Origin: Fen-1258 sp964449775
GTDB taxonomy: Bacteria > Bacteroidota > Ignavibacteria > Ignavibacteriales > Melioribacteraceae
Reading direction: 5' to 3'
Assembly: GCA_964449775.1 (NCBI GenBank)
Contig: CAYVBQ010000008.1
Span: 1 to 64,000, forward strand
DNA length: 64,000 bases
This document shows, piece by piece, positions 35,289 through 43,565 of this stretch (within the stretch, counting starts at the first letter, position 1; the number at the start of each line of letters is the position of its first letter). Both the position numbers and the translations under genes were made by a program. The notes below the pieces were generated by a model. That model was not told the DNA's origin. It ran no database searches and saw only the letters and a list, made by a program, of their open reading frames with translations.

Positions 35289-37010
35289 ATGATAAATAAA
35301 CATCTTGCAAGTTTGTTCTTGTTGCTCGTATCGGTTCTTTCAGTTAATGCGCAAGAATTAAAATTCTCTATCTCATTCAGTGATCATCTTAGCCAATCGT
35401 CTATAGACGGAAGAATTCTTTTATTAATATCCAACAATGATTCCGCCGAACCGCGCTTTCAAATTGCAGAAGGACCTGCAACTCAAGTTGTATTTGGTAT
35501 TGACGCGAACAATCTTAAAGCCGACAATGCTGTTATTATAGATAAATCTGTTTTCGGATATCCTGTAAAAAGCATTGGAGAGATACCGAAAGGTGAATAT
35601 TATGTTCAAGCACTTCTTCATAAGTATGAAACTTTCCATCTTGCAAATGGAAAGATGGTAAAACTTCCAATGGATAGAGGTGAGGGACAGCACTGGAACA
35701 CCGCACCTGGTAATTTTTATAGCACACCACAAAAGATTTTGATCGACCCATCAAAAAATGAATCGATAAAAATTATTCTTGATAAAATCATTCCACCGCT
35801 TCCCGAACCGACAGAGAGTAAATACGTGAAGTATGTTAAAATCGAGAGTAAAATGTTGAGTGAGTTTTGGGGAAGACCAATGTACCTGGCTGCATTTGTT
35901 CTTTTGCCTCACGGATTCGAGGAACATCCGAATTCACATTATCCTTTGGTGATCAATCACGGGCATTTTCCAACATCAATCTCTGCATTCAGAGAAGTAC
36001 CGCCGGATACAAACTTAGCTCCCGATTATAGTGATCGTTTTCACTGGAAGGGATACAACAAAACCGTTCAAGAATATTCTTACAAACTTTTTAAGGAATG
36101 GACTTCTCCGGAATTTCCAAGAATGCTGTTAATAGAAATTCAGCACGCTAATCCTTATTACGATGATTCATATGCGGTAAACTCTGCTAACCTTGGACCG
36201 TACGGAGACGCCATCATATATGAATTAATTCCGTACATTGAAAAAAAATTCCGCGGTATCGGCAAGGGTTGGGCACGGTTTCTATACGGAGGATCAACCG
36301 GTGGATGGGAATCTTTAGCTGCGCAAATTTTCTATCCGGATGAATACAACGGATGCTGGGCTGCATGTCCGGATCCGATCGACTTCCGTGCTTATACTGT
36401 TGTAAATATTTATGAAGATAAGAACGCGTACTATCTTGATAACACCTGGAAGAAAACACCTCGTCCCGGTACACGCAACTATCTTGGTCATATCAGCGCA
36501 ACTTTGGAAGAGGCGAATCATTTAGAACTTGCACTCGGGCAGAACAGCCGATCCGGTGGACAGTGGGATATTTGGCAAGCGGTTTATTCGCCAATGGGTG
36601 AAGATGGTTACCCCAAACCGATATGGAATAAATTAACGGGAGAGATTGATCATTCGGTTGCCGAATACTGGAAAGAAAATTTTGATTTGAGGTATATATT
36701 AGAGCGCGATTGGAAAAAACTCGGTGCTAAATTAAAAGGGAAGATACATATTTACGTAGGTGAAGCTGATAATTTTTATCTTAACAATGCAGTCTATTTG
36801 ATGGAAGATTTTTTAAGAAATACCAAAGACCCGTATTATGATGGTGAAGTTGATTACGGCGCCCGCGCGGAACATTGCTGGAACGGCGACCATAATCAGC
36901 CGAATGCAATATCAAGATTGAGATACGCGCAGATGTGTTTTCCTAAAATTGTAGAACGAATAATGGAATCCGCGCCGAAAGACGCAGACCTTTCAAGCTG
37001 GAGATATTAA
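35289..37010 (+). CDS. Secreted putative esterase/hydrolase
   Basis: 573 aa from the ATG at 35289, preceded by GGAG; an in-frame start 63 bases earlier lies inside the CutC stub. Signal peptide ASLFLLLVSVLSVNAQE. An N-terminal beta-rich domain (to ~170) is followed by an alpha/beta hydrolase: YPLVINHGHFP, nucleophile elbow YGGSTGGWES, and a late EHCWNGDH that may supply the His. It resembles large esterase-like proteins of Bacteroidota and Acidobacteria; substrate unknown. Monocistronic or followed by the RluA-like gene. Confidence 0.78.
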   Translation: MINKHLASLFLLLVSVLSVNAQELKFSISFSDHLSQSSIDGRILLLISNNDSAEPRFQIAEGPATQVVFGIDANNLKADNAVIIDKSVFGYPVKSIGEIPKGEYYVQALLHKYETFHLANGKMVKLPMDRGEGQHWNTAPGNFYSTPQKILIDPSKNESIKIILDKIIPPLPEPTESKYVKYVKIESKMLSEFWGRPMYLAAFVLLPHGFEEHPNSHYPLVINHGHFPTSISAFREVPPDTNLAPDYSDRFHWKGYNKTVQEYSYKLFKEWTSPEFPRMLLIEIQHANPYYDDSYAVNSANLGPYGDAIIYELIPYIEKKFRGIGKGWARFLYGGSTGGWESLAAQIFYPDEYNGCWAACPDPIDFRAYTVVNIYEDKNAYYLDNTWKKTPRPGTRNYLGHISATLEEANHLELALGQNSRSGGQWDIWQAVYSPMGEDGYPKPIWNKLTGEIDHSVAEYWKENFDLRYILERDWKKLGAKLKGKIHIYVGEADNFYLNNAVYLMEDFLRNTKDPYYDGEVDYGARAEHCWNGDHNQPNAISRLRYAQMCFPKIVERIMESAPKDADLSSWRY

Positions 37011-37029
37011 AAAGAGTGAGAGCAAGAGC

Positions 37030-37704
37030 ATGAGCAAGATGAATGAAACAAATATTATTAACGGCATCAAGATTTTATATGAAGACGAGAATCTAATCGC
37101 CGCAGATAAGCCGGAAGGACTATCATCAATCACTGAGAACGATACCAAATTGGACTCGCTTCACTCACTCTTAGAAAAGAAATTGAACGGCGAACTTTTT
37201 GTGGTTCACCGTCTTGATAAAGAAGTTAGCGGTGTAATCCTCTATGCAAAAAACTCAGTTACGCATAAATATATCAATAACCAATTTGCCGATAGAAAAG
37301 TAAAAAAATATTATACCGCGGTGGTTCACGGAGCGATAAAAGAAAATGAGGGCGTGATAAAGAAACCAATTCGTGAATTTGGTTCCGGAAGAATGGGTAT
37401 TGATGACCGGAAAGGAAAACCGAGCGAAACAAAATTCAAAGTTGTAAAAAGATTCAGAGATTATACTTTGCTTGAGTTGAACCCATCAACCGGCAGACGC
37501 CATCAACTGCGAGTTCATCTTTATAGCATAGGTTATCCCATTGTTGGAGATACTCGTTACGGCGAGAAGGTAATTCAAGAAAAATTTTCCAGAATATTAT
37601 TACACGCAAAAAGTCTTGAGTTTCAACTTCCTAACGGCGGGACACTATTTGTTGAAGCACCCGTTCCGAATTCCTTTGTTGAAGCAGTAAACAAATTTTC
37701 TTAA
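37030..37704 (+). CDS. RluA-family pseudouridine synthase
   Basis: 224 aa. Converts uridine to pseudouridine in rRNA or tRNA. The catalytic motif is HRLDKEVSG with Asp63; LNPSTGRRHQLRVHL and PIVGDTRYG are the other RluA-family blocks. There is no N-terminal S4 domain, so it is closer to RluA/TruC than RluD. The exact target base cannot be told. AT-rich 43-base gap to the next gene. Confidence 0.92.
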   Translation: MSKMNETNIINGIKILYEDENLIAADKPEGLSSITENDTKLDSLHSLLEKKLNGELFVVHRLDKEVSGVILYAKNSVTHKYINNQFADRKVKKYYTAVVHGAIKENEGVIKKPIREFGSGRMGIDDRKGKPSETKFKVVKRFRDYTLLELNPSTGRRHQLRVHLYSIGYPIVGDTRYGEKVIQEKFSRILLHAKSLEFQLPNGGTLFVEAPVPNSFVEAVNKFS

Positions 37705-37747
37705 TTAGAAATCTCGAACAGAAAATAAAATTAGTCTTGAGGGAAGA

Positions 37748-38302
37748 ATGAAATCATTAAAAGAAGGGGGACAAGAACATCTAAATTGGACCCAGCCAAA
37801 AACAACGCATCAATTGTTTGAACTGAAATTCAAAGATGATCTGTTCGGGACACTGCTGTTTCCAAAATCAGTGGGTTCGTTTGCCGAGGCTGAAACACTT
37901 GAGGGTAAATGGACTTTCAAGCGGGTCGGGTTTTTCAGCACGCGAATAACTGTTAGAAAAAGCGGTGACGAAAACGATATTGCGATTTTCAAACCGAACT
38001 TGATGGCTTCGAGCGGTGTTTTGGAATTTTCCGACGGTAAAAAATTTCAATGGCATGCTGCAAATTTTTGGGAAACCAAATTTGAATTCAAAGATGCCAA
38101 GGAAGAAATTGTTGTTACATTCCGATCCGGAATAGAAGAGCCCAAGTTAAAAGATTGGTTCAAGACCCAGGCACGCGTTGAAATTCCGGAACAGATAAAT
38201 GATTTTACCGAGCTTTCAATTATGGTTCTACTTGGTTGGTATTTAATAGTCGCTTTCCAAATGGATTCATCGGCGGGCGCTGTTGTGGCAGCGGCGTCTT
38301 AA
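37748..38302 (+). CDS. Hypothetical protein, possibly LURP-one/Tubby-like
   Basis: 184 aa, no signal peptide. Residues ~20-140 alternate short strands: LFELKFKDDLFGTLLFP, GKWTFKRVGFFSTRITVR, AIFKPNLMASSGVLEFSDG, KFQWHAANFWETKFEF. This resembles LURP-one-related beta-barrels. It ends in a hydrophobic helix (LSIMVLLGWYLIVAFQM), so it is likely tail-anchored in the membrane. The fold guess is weak. Its stop overlaps the stop of the convergent lipoprotein gene by four bases. Confidence 0.6.
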   Translation: MKSLKEGGQEHLNWTQPKTTHQLFELKFKDDLFGTLLFPKSVGSFAEAETLEGKWTFKRVGFFSTRITVRKSGDENDIAIFKPNLMASSGVLEFSDGKKFQWHAANFWETKFEFKDAKEEIVVTFRSGIEEPKLKDWFKTQARVEIPEQINDFTELSIMVLLGWYLIVAFQMDSSAGAVVAAAS

Positions 38303-39120
38303 AATTTATATTCAATAGCTGGATTTTTTAACGGTCTGCCGGATGGATCAAACATCACAAGTATAACGCGGTCATTTATTCCATAATGGCTTTTTAAGAA
38401 TTGCTTCAGCGGCGTTAAATCGAATTCTACTTTTTTGGTAATATATGCTTCGCACATATCTCCATTTGCAAAGTGAGATAAATTAATTGTCACTTGGGCA
38501 GGATTTGATTTCGCTATCTCTTTTAATGCGAATAATTCGATAAGATGTTCCCTGCAGCCTCCGCTATATCCAACAGAAAAATTCAGAATATTATTTTCGA
38601 GAGAAACTTCGGTAATATTCAACATATCTTTCCTTATCATCCCGGCATTAGCTGCATTGATCAGCTGCACCGGATACGGAGATTTTCTGATTAGTTTTGC
38701 AACCCTGATATCAACATTATACTCTTCGGGTTTGATACGCCTATCGGATCTAGTTACGGGAAGAAGGTTTATCAATTGAATAAGATAATTTTCAATAACG
38801 ATTTCACGCGGCTCTAAACCGGTATGAAGAGTATATCGCTGTGAAGAATTCTCTGTTGATATATTTAAGAAAACTTCACCGTCACCCGCCCAGACGCAGA
38901 TTGCATCAGTTGGACATCGTGAATCCGCACCGACACCTTCAAATCCTATTTTGAGTTTGTTGTCTATAACTACTTCTTGTTTGAAGTTGAGATGCAATGT
39001 TACGGGTTCGTCTCCAACGTGGATGGACTCCATGCCGGGAAAGGGAATCTCGGAAAATTGTGTGCAACTTAAAATTAAAAGCAGCGGTAAAGTTATTATG
39101 ATTTTGTAGATCTCTTTCAT
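38299..39120 (-). CDS. Lipoprotein of unknown function
   Basis: 273 aa. Signal peptide with lipobox-like LILSC places it on the outer or inner membrane. The N-terminal half contains GADSRCPTDAICVWAGDGEVFLN, with a Cys pair, as found in several short Bacteroidota lipoproteins, followed by strands. A second Cys pair (GGCREHL and GDMCEAY) is in the C-terminal half. Function unknown. The two Cys pairs may form disulfides in the periplasm. Confidence 0.72.
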   Translation of the reverse strand: MKEIYKIIITLPLLLILSCTQFSEIPFPGMESIHVGDEPVTLHLNFKQEVVIDNKLKIGFEGVGADSRCPTDAICVWAGDGEVFLNISTENSSQRYTLHTGLEPREIVIENYLIQLINLLPVTRSDRRIKPEEYNVDIRVAKLIRKSPYPVQLINAANAGMIRKDMLNITEVSLENNILNFSVGYSGGCREHLIELFALKEIAKSNPAQVTINLSHFANGDMCEAYITKKVEFDLTPLKQFLKSHYGINDRVILVMFDPSGRPLKNPAIEYKF

Positions 39121-39218
39121 CGTTCCATTCTATCTGCCGGTGGAAATTTTATAATTTGCCGTATAAAATGCAAGGATAAAATTCAGTCATGTGCAGTATT
39201 GCGATATATTTAATAGCA

Positions 39219-39285
39219 CACGGATGACGCGGATTTGACGAATCTTCACGGATTTTGATCTGTGTTCATCAGCGTTCTATCTATA
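39219..39285. repeat. Dispersed CACGGATGACGCGGATT-type repeat
   Basis: The stretch reads ACACGGATGACGCGGATTTG, then CTTCACGGATTTTGATCTGTG and TTCATCAGCGTTCTAT. A partial copy in the opposite orientation lies at 28538-28560 beside the GH92 remnant. Repeats of this wording occur in many genomes of the Bacteroidota/Ignavibacteria group. Non-coding. Confidence 0.55.
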
Positions 39286-39306
39286 ATCTCTAGGAAGCCA
39301 AGTTCT

Positions 39307-40218
39307 TTATTTGGAACTCAACTCATCAAAAGTTTTTTCAAGATTCATTTTGCGCATCCCCTCGTGGCGTTCTTTCAAATCGCCGAATCCGGGAATTTCA
39401 TTTGCCGAGGCAATCTGCTCTTTCGTTTTGCCGCTCTTCATCTCTTTTGATACGAACTCATATAGTGCCGAGAGATAATTTTTCATTAGGACTACATCTG
39501 CCATTGAACCCGTAGCGAATTCATCCGTTATACCGTGCCCGAAAATGAAAGTTGTGTCTTTAGGATAATAATTAATAACTCTCTCCAGAACCATCTGCCA
39601 GCCGGCAACCGAGCCGCCGCCGTTCGAATCTATGAAAGGATAAGTTCTGTTAAAAACAAGATCACCGACGTGCGCAACATGTGCTTTTTGAAAATGAATT
39701 ACAGAATCTCCGCCGGTATGTGCAGCACCGAAAAATTTTGCCGAAACTGTTTCTTTGCCAATCTCTTGAGTCCACTCTTTCTTAAAAGTAGCAGTTGGAT
39801 ATGCCTGCGGCTTGGTTGCATCGCCGCCGTACGATTTTTCTTGAAGAGCTTTGCAATTTTCCTGCGCTATTATTCTTTCTGCGAAATCTTTCAGATACAT
39901 ATTTCCGGATGTGTGATCTCCGTGATGATGCGTGTTGAATAAAAGATCGATCTTGCGTGAAGTTTTCTTCTGCAATCCGGCGAGCATATTTTTTGCCGTC
40001 TCGGGGTATTGAGAATCAATTACAACTACTGCGTCATCTGAAACATACCAGCCGATTGTTCCACCCCGTTCTGTGTAGATGCCAAGGTTGTCGCGCAGAT
40101 TTTTAAAGTTGCCTGTTGATTGCTGGAATATCCTGCCGAAATTATTTGAACCGGGCAGCAGCAGACCTCCCGCTATTAGTGACGAAGCTTTTAGGAATTC
40201 TTTTCTTGTGAATTTCAT
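39307..40218 (-). CDS. Metallo-beta-lactamase-fold hydrolase, exported
   Basis: 303 aa. The N-terminus TRKEFLKASSLIAGGLLLPG is a Tat-like signal with RK in place of RR. The zinc motif H97-x-H99-x-D101-H102 sits in FNTHHHGDHTSG; further ligands are the His in AAHTGGDS and in HVGDLVF and GHG. It belongs to the secreted MBL-fold group that includes quinoprotein-relay-type hydrolases; a lactonase or thioesterase role is as likely as beta-lactam cleavage. Single gene. Confidence 0.88.
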   Translation of the reverse strand: MKFTRKEFLKASSLIAGGLLLPGSNNFGRIFQQSTGNFKNLRDNLGIYTERGGTIGWYVSDDAVVVIDSQYPETAKNMLAGLQKKTSRKIDLLFNTHHHGDHTSGNMYLKDFAERIIAQENCKALQEKSYGGDATKPQAYPTATFKKEWTQEIGKETVSAKFFGAAHTGGDSVIHFQKAHVAHVGDLVFNRTYPFIDSNGGGSVAGWQMVLERVINYYPKDTTFIFGHGITDEFATGSMADVVLMKNYLSALYEFVSKEMKSGKTKEQIASANEIPGFGDLKERHEGMRKMNLEKTFDELSSK

Positions 40219-40333
40219 TGTTACCTCTAACCGTTTTATCTCTAATGATTGAATACAATTTACAATAAAACCGGGCTGGAGTGCAAGAAGTTCAAATGAA
40301 GGGAATGGTTTAAAATAATTTCGAGGCTATGGT

Positions 40334-40359
40334 AGAGACGCCCCATGGGGCGTCTTTAC
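40334..40359. repeat. Perfect palindrome, dispersed hairpin repeat
   Basis: AGACGCCCC-AT-GGGGCGTCT is a perfect 20-base palindrome, extended imperfectly by GTAG/TTAC on the flanks. It lies between two divergent genes, so it terminates neither. Hairpins of this wording (GTAGAGACGCCCC...) are a common dispersed repeat. Confidence 0.6.
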
Positions 40360-40380
40360 TTATAATAGCAAATTAAATTT

Positions 40381-40411
40381 ACTTGATATTGAAAAATAAG
40401 TTGGGGAAGTT
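40381..40411 (+). repeat. Short direct repeat flanking the ORF6N gene, copy 1
   Basis: ACTTGATATTGAA, four variable bases, then AAGTTGGGGAAGTT. It matches 41040-41070 at 27 of 31 positions in the same orientation, on the other side of the ORF6N gene. Copy 2 lies in an open stretch LLDIEMKVGEVAINLNKK that ends at TAA 41110, while copy 1 has an in-frame stop. Both look like pieces of one former coding sequence. Confidence 0.5.
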
Positions 40412-40466
40412 ATAATTGTAAATATTACGGTCATTTTGTTCGACCCAATAAATTAATAGGAGTGAT

Positions 40467-41015
40467 ATGAAAACTAAATCCTCCTCTCTTATTCCGATCG
40501 AAAGAATTGCTTCAAAGATTTATCTTCTGCGCGGAGAAAAAGTTTTGATCGATAGCGATCTTGCCGAACTTTACAATGTAGAAGTAAAACAATTAAACCG
40601 AGCAGTGAGAAGAAACCTAGAGAGATTTCCCGCTGATTTTATGTTCAAATTAAATAAAGAAGAGACTGAAAACTTGAGGCGCCAATCTGGCACCTCAAGT
40701 TTGCCCGGACAAAAGACAAGTTGGGGCGGTAGAAGATACTTGCCTCTTGCATTCACAGAACAAGGCGTTGCTATGTTGTCTTCTGTTTTGAACAGCGAAA
40801 GGGCAGTACACGTTAACATAGCAATAATGCGAGCGTTTGTGCAGATGAGAAAATTTTTACAAAGCAGCGATGTGCTTGCCAAGAAACTGAACGAGCTTGA
40901 AAAAGAAACCCAAAAGAAATTTGCCAAACAACAGTCTGAAATTAAGTTGATTTTTGACGCTATTAAAGAATTGATGGTTGAGAAAGAAAAACCGAAGAGA
41001 AAGATTGGGTTTTAA
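40467..41015 (+). CDS. ORF6N-domain protein
   Basis: 182 aa. The N-terminal ORF6N domain (IYLLRGEKVLIDSDLAELYN, LNRAVRRNLERFPADFMFKL, LAFTEQGVAMLSSVL) is a KilA-N-related DNA-binding module frequent in phages and mobile regions. A Lys/Glu-rich C-terminal helix follows (FAKQQSEIKLIFDAIKELM). A regulatory role is presumed. It is flanked by 31-base near-direct repeats, which suggests it moved in as a unit. AGGAGTG precedes the ATG. Confidence 0.88.
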   Translation: MKTKSSSLIPIERIASKIYLLRGEKVLIDSDLAELYNVEVKQLNRAVRRNLERFPADFMFKLNKEETENLRRQSGTSSLPGQKTSWGGRRYLPLAFTEQGVAMLSSVLNSERAVHVNIAIMRAFVQMRKFLQSSDVLAKKLNELEKETQKKFAKQQSEIKLIFDAIKELMVEKEKPKRKIGF

Positions 41016-41039
41016 CCTCCCCCCTTGCCTAGAAAAATT

Positions 41040-41070
41040 ACTTGATATTGAAATGAAAGTTGGAGAAGTT
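41040..41070 (+). repeat. Short direct repeat flanking the ORF6N gene, copy 2
   Basis: ACTTGATATTGAA, four variable bases, then AAGTTGGAGAAGTT. See copy 1 at 40381. The surrounding frame (41037-41110) is open and protein-like but lacks a start, so it is probably the 3' end of a lost gene. Confidence 0.5.
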
Positions 41071-41190
41071 GCGATCAATCTTAACAAGAAAACAGATGTT
41101 GATTTTTTGTAAAAACACATTGCTGATGCATCTCCAAGTTATCACTCGAACGAATTTGCATATTCATATAGAGAAACTTGAGAATATTTT

Positions 41191-43170
41191 ATGAAGCGTG
41201 AATTTTATGCTGAGTCGATTGAAAATTTCTTGAAGACTTCTTCAGAAGAGATTCTTGGCACAATTGCGATAGAGAACGAGTTCACATTAGAACAAACCCA
41301 GAGAGATGCTTGGCTGGTTGAAATTAATATTCTTAAAGAAATTTTAATTCCATATAAAGGATCAATTTATTTTGAATATTCTATTCCACGGATGGGACAA
41401 AGAATTGATGTGGTTGTCATTATCGGTCCAGTTATTTTTATTCTTGAATTCAAAATCGGTGAAAAAGAATATACCTCACATGCCATAGATCAAGTTATGG
41501 ACTACGCTCTGGATCTAAAGAATTTCCATGAATCGAGTCATGAACAATTCATTGCACCAATTCTTATAGCTACAAAAGCAAAAAACATTTATTCGGTTAT
41601 AGTCACAACACCGCAAAACGATAAACTACTTCTTCCTATTAAAAGCAATCTGGAATTACTTGGCAAAATCATTGAAGACGTTTTACAATTTTGTGATGGA
41701 AAAGTGATAAATCGAACGCAATGGGAACAAGGGCGCTACTGTCCAACACCAACCATTATTGAAGCGGCAATGGCGCTCTACAATAATCACTCTGTTCAAG
41801 AAATTTCGCGAAGTGATGCGAGTGCGATTAACCTTAGTCAAACATCCGATTCGATTTCTAACATCATACGTTCTTCAAAAGAAAAATCCCGTAAGTCTAT
41901 CTGTTTTGTAACCGGTGTACCCGGTGCTGGAAAAACGTTAGTTGGACTCCATGTCGCAACGACTCACTTTGATAAATCCAACGATCTATACAGCGTTTTC
42001 CTTTCAGGTAATGGCCCGCTCGTAGCAATATTGCGTGAAGCATTAGCCCGCAATAAAGTGAAACGTGAAAAAGAAAAAGGTGGGAAAATTAAGAAAGGCG
42101 AGGCGATGAGTGAAGTAAAAATGTTTATCCAGAATGTTCACAACTTCCGTGATGAATGCCTTATTAATATAAAATCGCCACCTATCGAGCATGTTGCATT
42201 ATTTGATGAAGCCCAACGTGCTTGGAATTTAGAACAGACAACAAATTTTATGAGTAGGAAAAAGAAGAGACCTAATTTCAATCAGTCCGAACCAGAATTT
42301 CTGATTTCCTGTCTTGATCGCCATTCAGATTGGGCTGTCGTGGTTTGCTTGGTTGGCGGTGGGCAAGAGATAAATATTGGCGAGGCTGGCATAAGTGAAT
42401 GGATTCAATCGCTTGAGCGTTCCTTTGAAAACTGGGATATTTATATTTCTTCCCAGCTTACCGACAGTGAGTATGCCGCAGGGGAGACGTTGAAGAAATT
42501 GGAATCACGCTCGAATGTTAAATACAACGATTCGTTACATCTTGCAGTTTCAATGCGTTCATTTCGGACAGAACATGTTTCTTTATTAGTGAAACAATTG
42601 CTCGATCTCAACATCGATGATGCAAGAAATACATTCGAAAAAGTAAAATTGAAATATCCGATTGTTATCACACGCGATCTTACAAAAGCAAAGCAATGGC
42701 TAAAACAACAGGCGCGTGGCTCAGAGCGTTACGGTATCGTGGTTTCATCTCAAGCAGAGCGATTAAAACCGCATTCCATATTCGTTAAATCACCGATGGA
42801 TCCAATTCATTGGTTCCTTGACGAGAAAAATGATGTACGCTCATCATATTACCTTGAGGATGTCGCAACTGAATTTGATGTCCAAGGACTAGAACTTGAT
42901 TGGGTTTGCGTAACATGGGATGCTGATTTCAGATTCACTGAAAATGGTTGGAAACATTGGTCCTTTCGTGGAAATCGATGGCAACATATAAATAAAATTG
43001 AAAAACAGAATTATTTAAAAAATGCTTATCGCGTACTTCTAACACGTGCTCGTCAAGGGATGGTGATTGTTGTTCCTCTAGGTAATTCGGAAGATCCAAC
43101 ACGCATTCCTTCGTTTTATAATCCCATTTTTGAGTTTCTAAAGTCCATCGGTTTCAAAACACTCGAATAA
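41191..43170 (+). CDS. PD-(D/E)XK nuclease fused to DUF2075 helicase
   Basis: 659 aa. The N-terminal ~200 residues include RIDVVVIIGPVIFILEFKIG, a D...E-x-K pair typical of PD-(D/E)XK nucleases, followed by a Q-x(3)-Y-like helix (AIDQVMDYALDL). The C-terminal ~430 residues are a DUF2075/Schlafen-type SF1 helicase: Walker A GVPGAGKT, Walker B HVALFDEAQRAW, and motif VI AYRVLLTRARQGM. A GLELD motif (FDVQGLELDW) is also typical. Acting on nucleic acids is near certain; an anti-phage role is inferred from the architecture and from the neighbouring ORF6N gene. Confidence 0.85.
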   Translation: MKREFYAESIENFLKTSSEEILGTIAIENEFTLEQTQRDAWLVEINILKEILIPYKGSIYFEYSIPRMGQRIDVVVIIGPVIFILEFKIGEKEYTSHAIDQVMDYALDLKNFHESSHEQFIAPILIATKAKNIYSVIVTTPQNDKLLLPIKSNLELLGKIIEDVLQFCDGKVINRTQWEQGRYCPTPTIIEAAMALYNNHSVQEISRSDASAINLSQTSDSISNIIRSSKEKSRKSICFVTGVPGAGKTLVGLHVATTHFDKSNDLYSVFLSGNGPLVAILREALARNKVKREKEKGGKIKKGEAMSEVKMFIQNVHNFRDECLINIKSPPIEHVALFDEAQRAWNLEQTTNFMSRKKKRPNFNQSEPEFLISCLDRHSDWAVVVCLVGGGQEINIGEAGISEWIQSLERSFENWDIYISSQLTDSEYAAGETLKKLESRSNVKYNDSLHLAVSMRSFRTEHVSLLVKQLLDLNIDDARNTFEKVKLKYPIVITRDLTKAKQWLKQQARGSERYGIVVSSQAERLKPHSIFVKSPMDPIHWFLDEKNDVRSSYYLEDVATEFDVQGLELDWVCVTWDADFRFTENGWKHWSFRGNRWQHINKIEKQNYLKNAYRVLLTRARQGMVIVVPLGNSEDPTRIPSFYNPIFEFLKSIGFKTLE

Positions 43171-43274
43171 ATACTTTCAATATATTTTTTCAATTTTTGC
43201 TGCGGCCCTAACTTTGCTCTATGCAAAAAAGCTATCTCTCGATAGCCGTTCATCCAAATCTTGATTAAAAATAA

Positions 43275-43469
43275 TTACTCAATCTCTTTCTTAATTTCCG
43301 GCGGCTTAACCTTAGGCGGCGGCACAGCACACGTTCCACCGGGGCAAGCATTAAATATCCCGGTGATCAACGGAAATATTCCAACGATCCACCATCCGGC
43401 TTGAGAAATTAATCCGGCTATAATAATTGCGGCGCCTATGCCTATTCTAATTTTCCTGCTCGTATCCAT
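43275..43469 (-). CDS. DUF2892-like small membrane protein
   Basis: 64 aa with two hydrophobic segments (IGIGAAIIIAGLISQAGWW and IVGIFPLITGIF) and the CP-containing turn NACPGGTC. The tail is Pro/Lys-rich. This matches the YgaP-type DUF2892 inner-membrane hairpin. It lies downstream of trxB on the same strand but is separated by a terminator. Confidence 0.78.
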   Translation of the reverse strand: MDTSRKIRIGIGAAIIIAGLISQAGWWIVGIFPLITGIFNACPGGTCAVPPPKVKPPEIKKEIE

Positions 43470-43525
43470 AATAAAAACCTCTCAATATGTAATCGAATAA
43501 ATTGCTCGAAGCTTGCTTCGATGTT

Positions 43526-43551
43526 ATAAAAAGTCCTTCCCTTTGGGAAGG
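43526..43551 (-). terminator. Rho-independent terminator of trxB
   Basis: On the minus strand the stem CCTTCCC-AAA-GGGAAGG is followed by ACTTTTTAT, 15 bases past the trxB stop. The longer sequence around it is also a common dispersed repeat wording. Confidence 0.7.
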
Positions 43552-43565
43552 GTTGGGATGGGCTT

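Noticed and set aside
40334..40359. The GACGCCCC hairpin as a transcription terminator
   Set aside because: It lies between divergent genes, so no transcript should end there; a dispersed repeat is the better reading.
41257..41273. TTGGCACAATTGCGATA as a sigma-54 promoter
   Set aside because: TTGC follows the -24 box too closely (two bases instead of four to five) and the site is inside the nuclease-helicase gene.
43495..43520. TCGAAGCTTGCTTCGA palindrome near the trxB end as an operator
   Set aside because: It lies downstream of trxB and next to a dispersed repeat wording; no promoter is close enough to be controlled.
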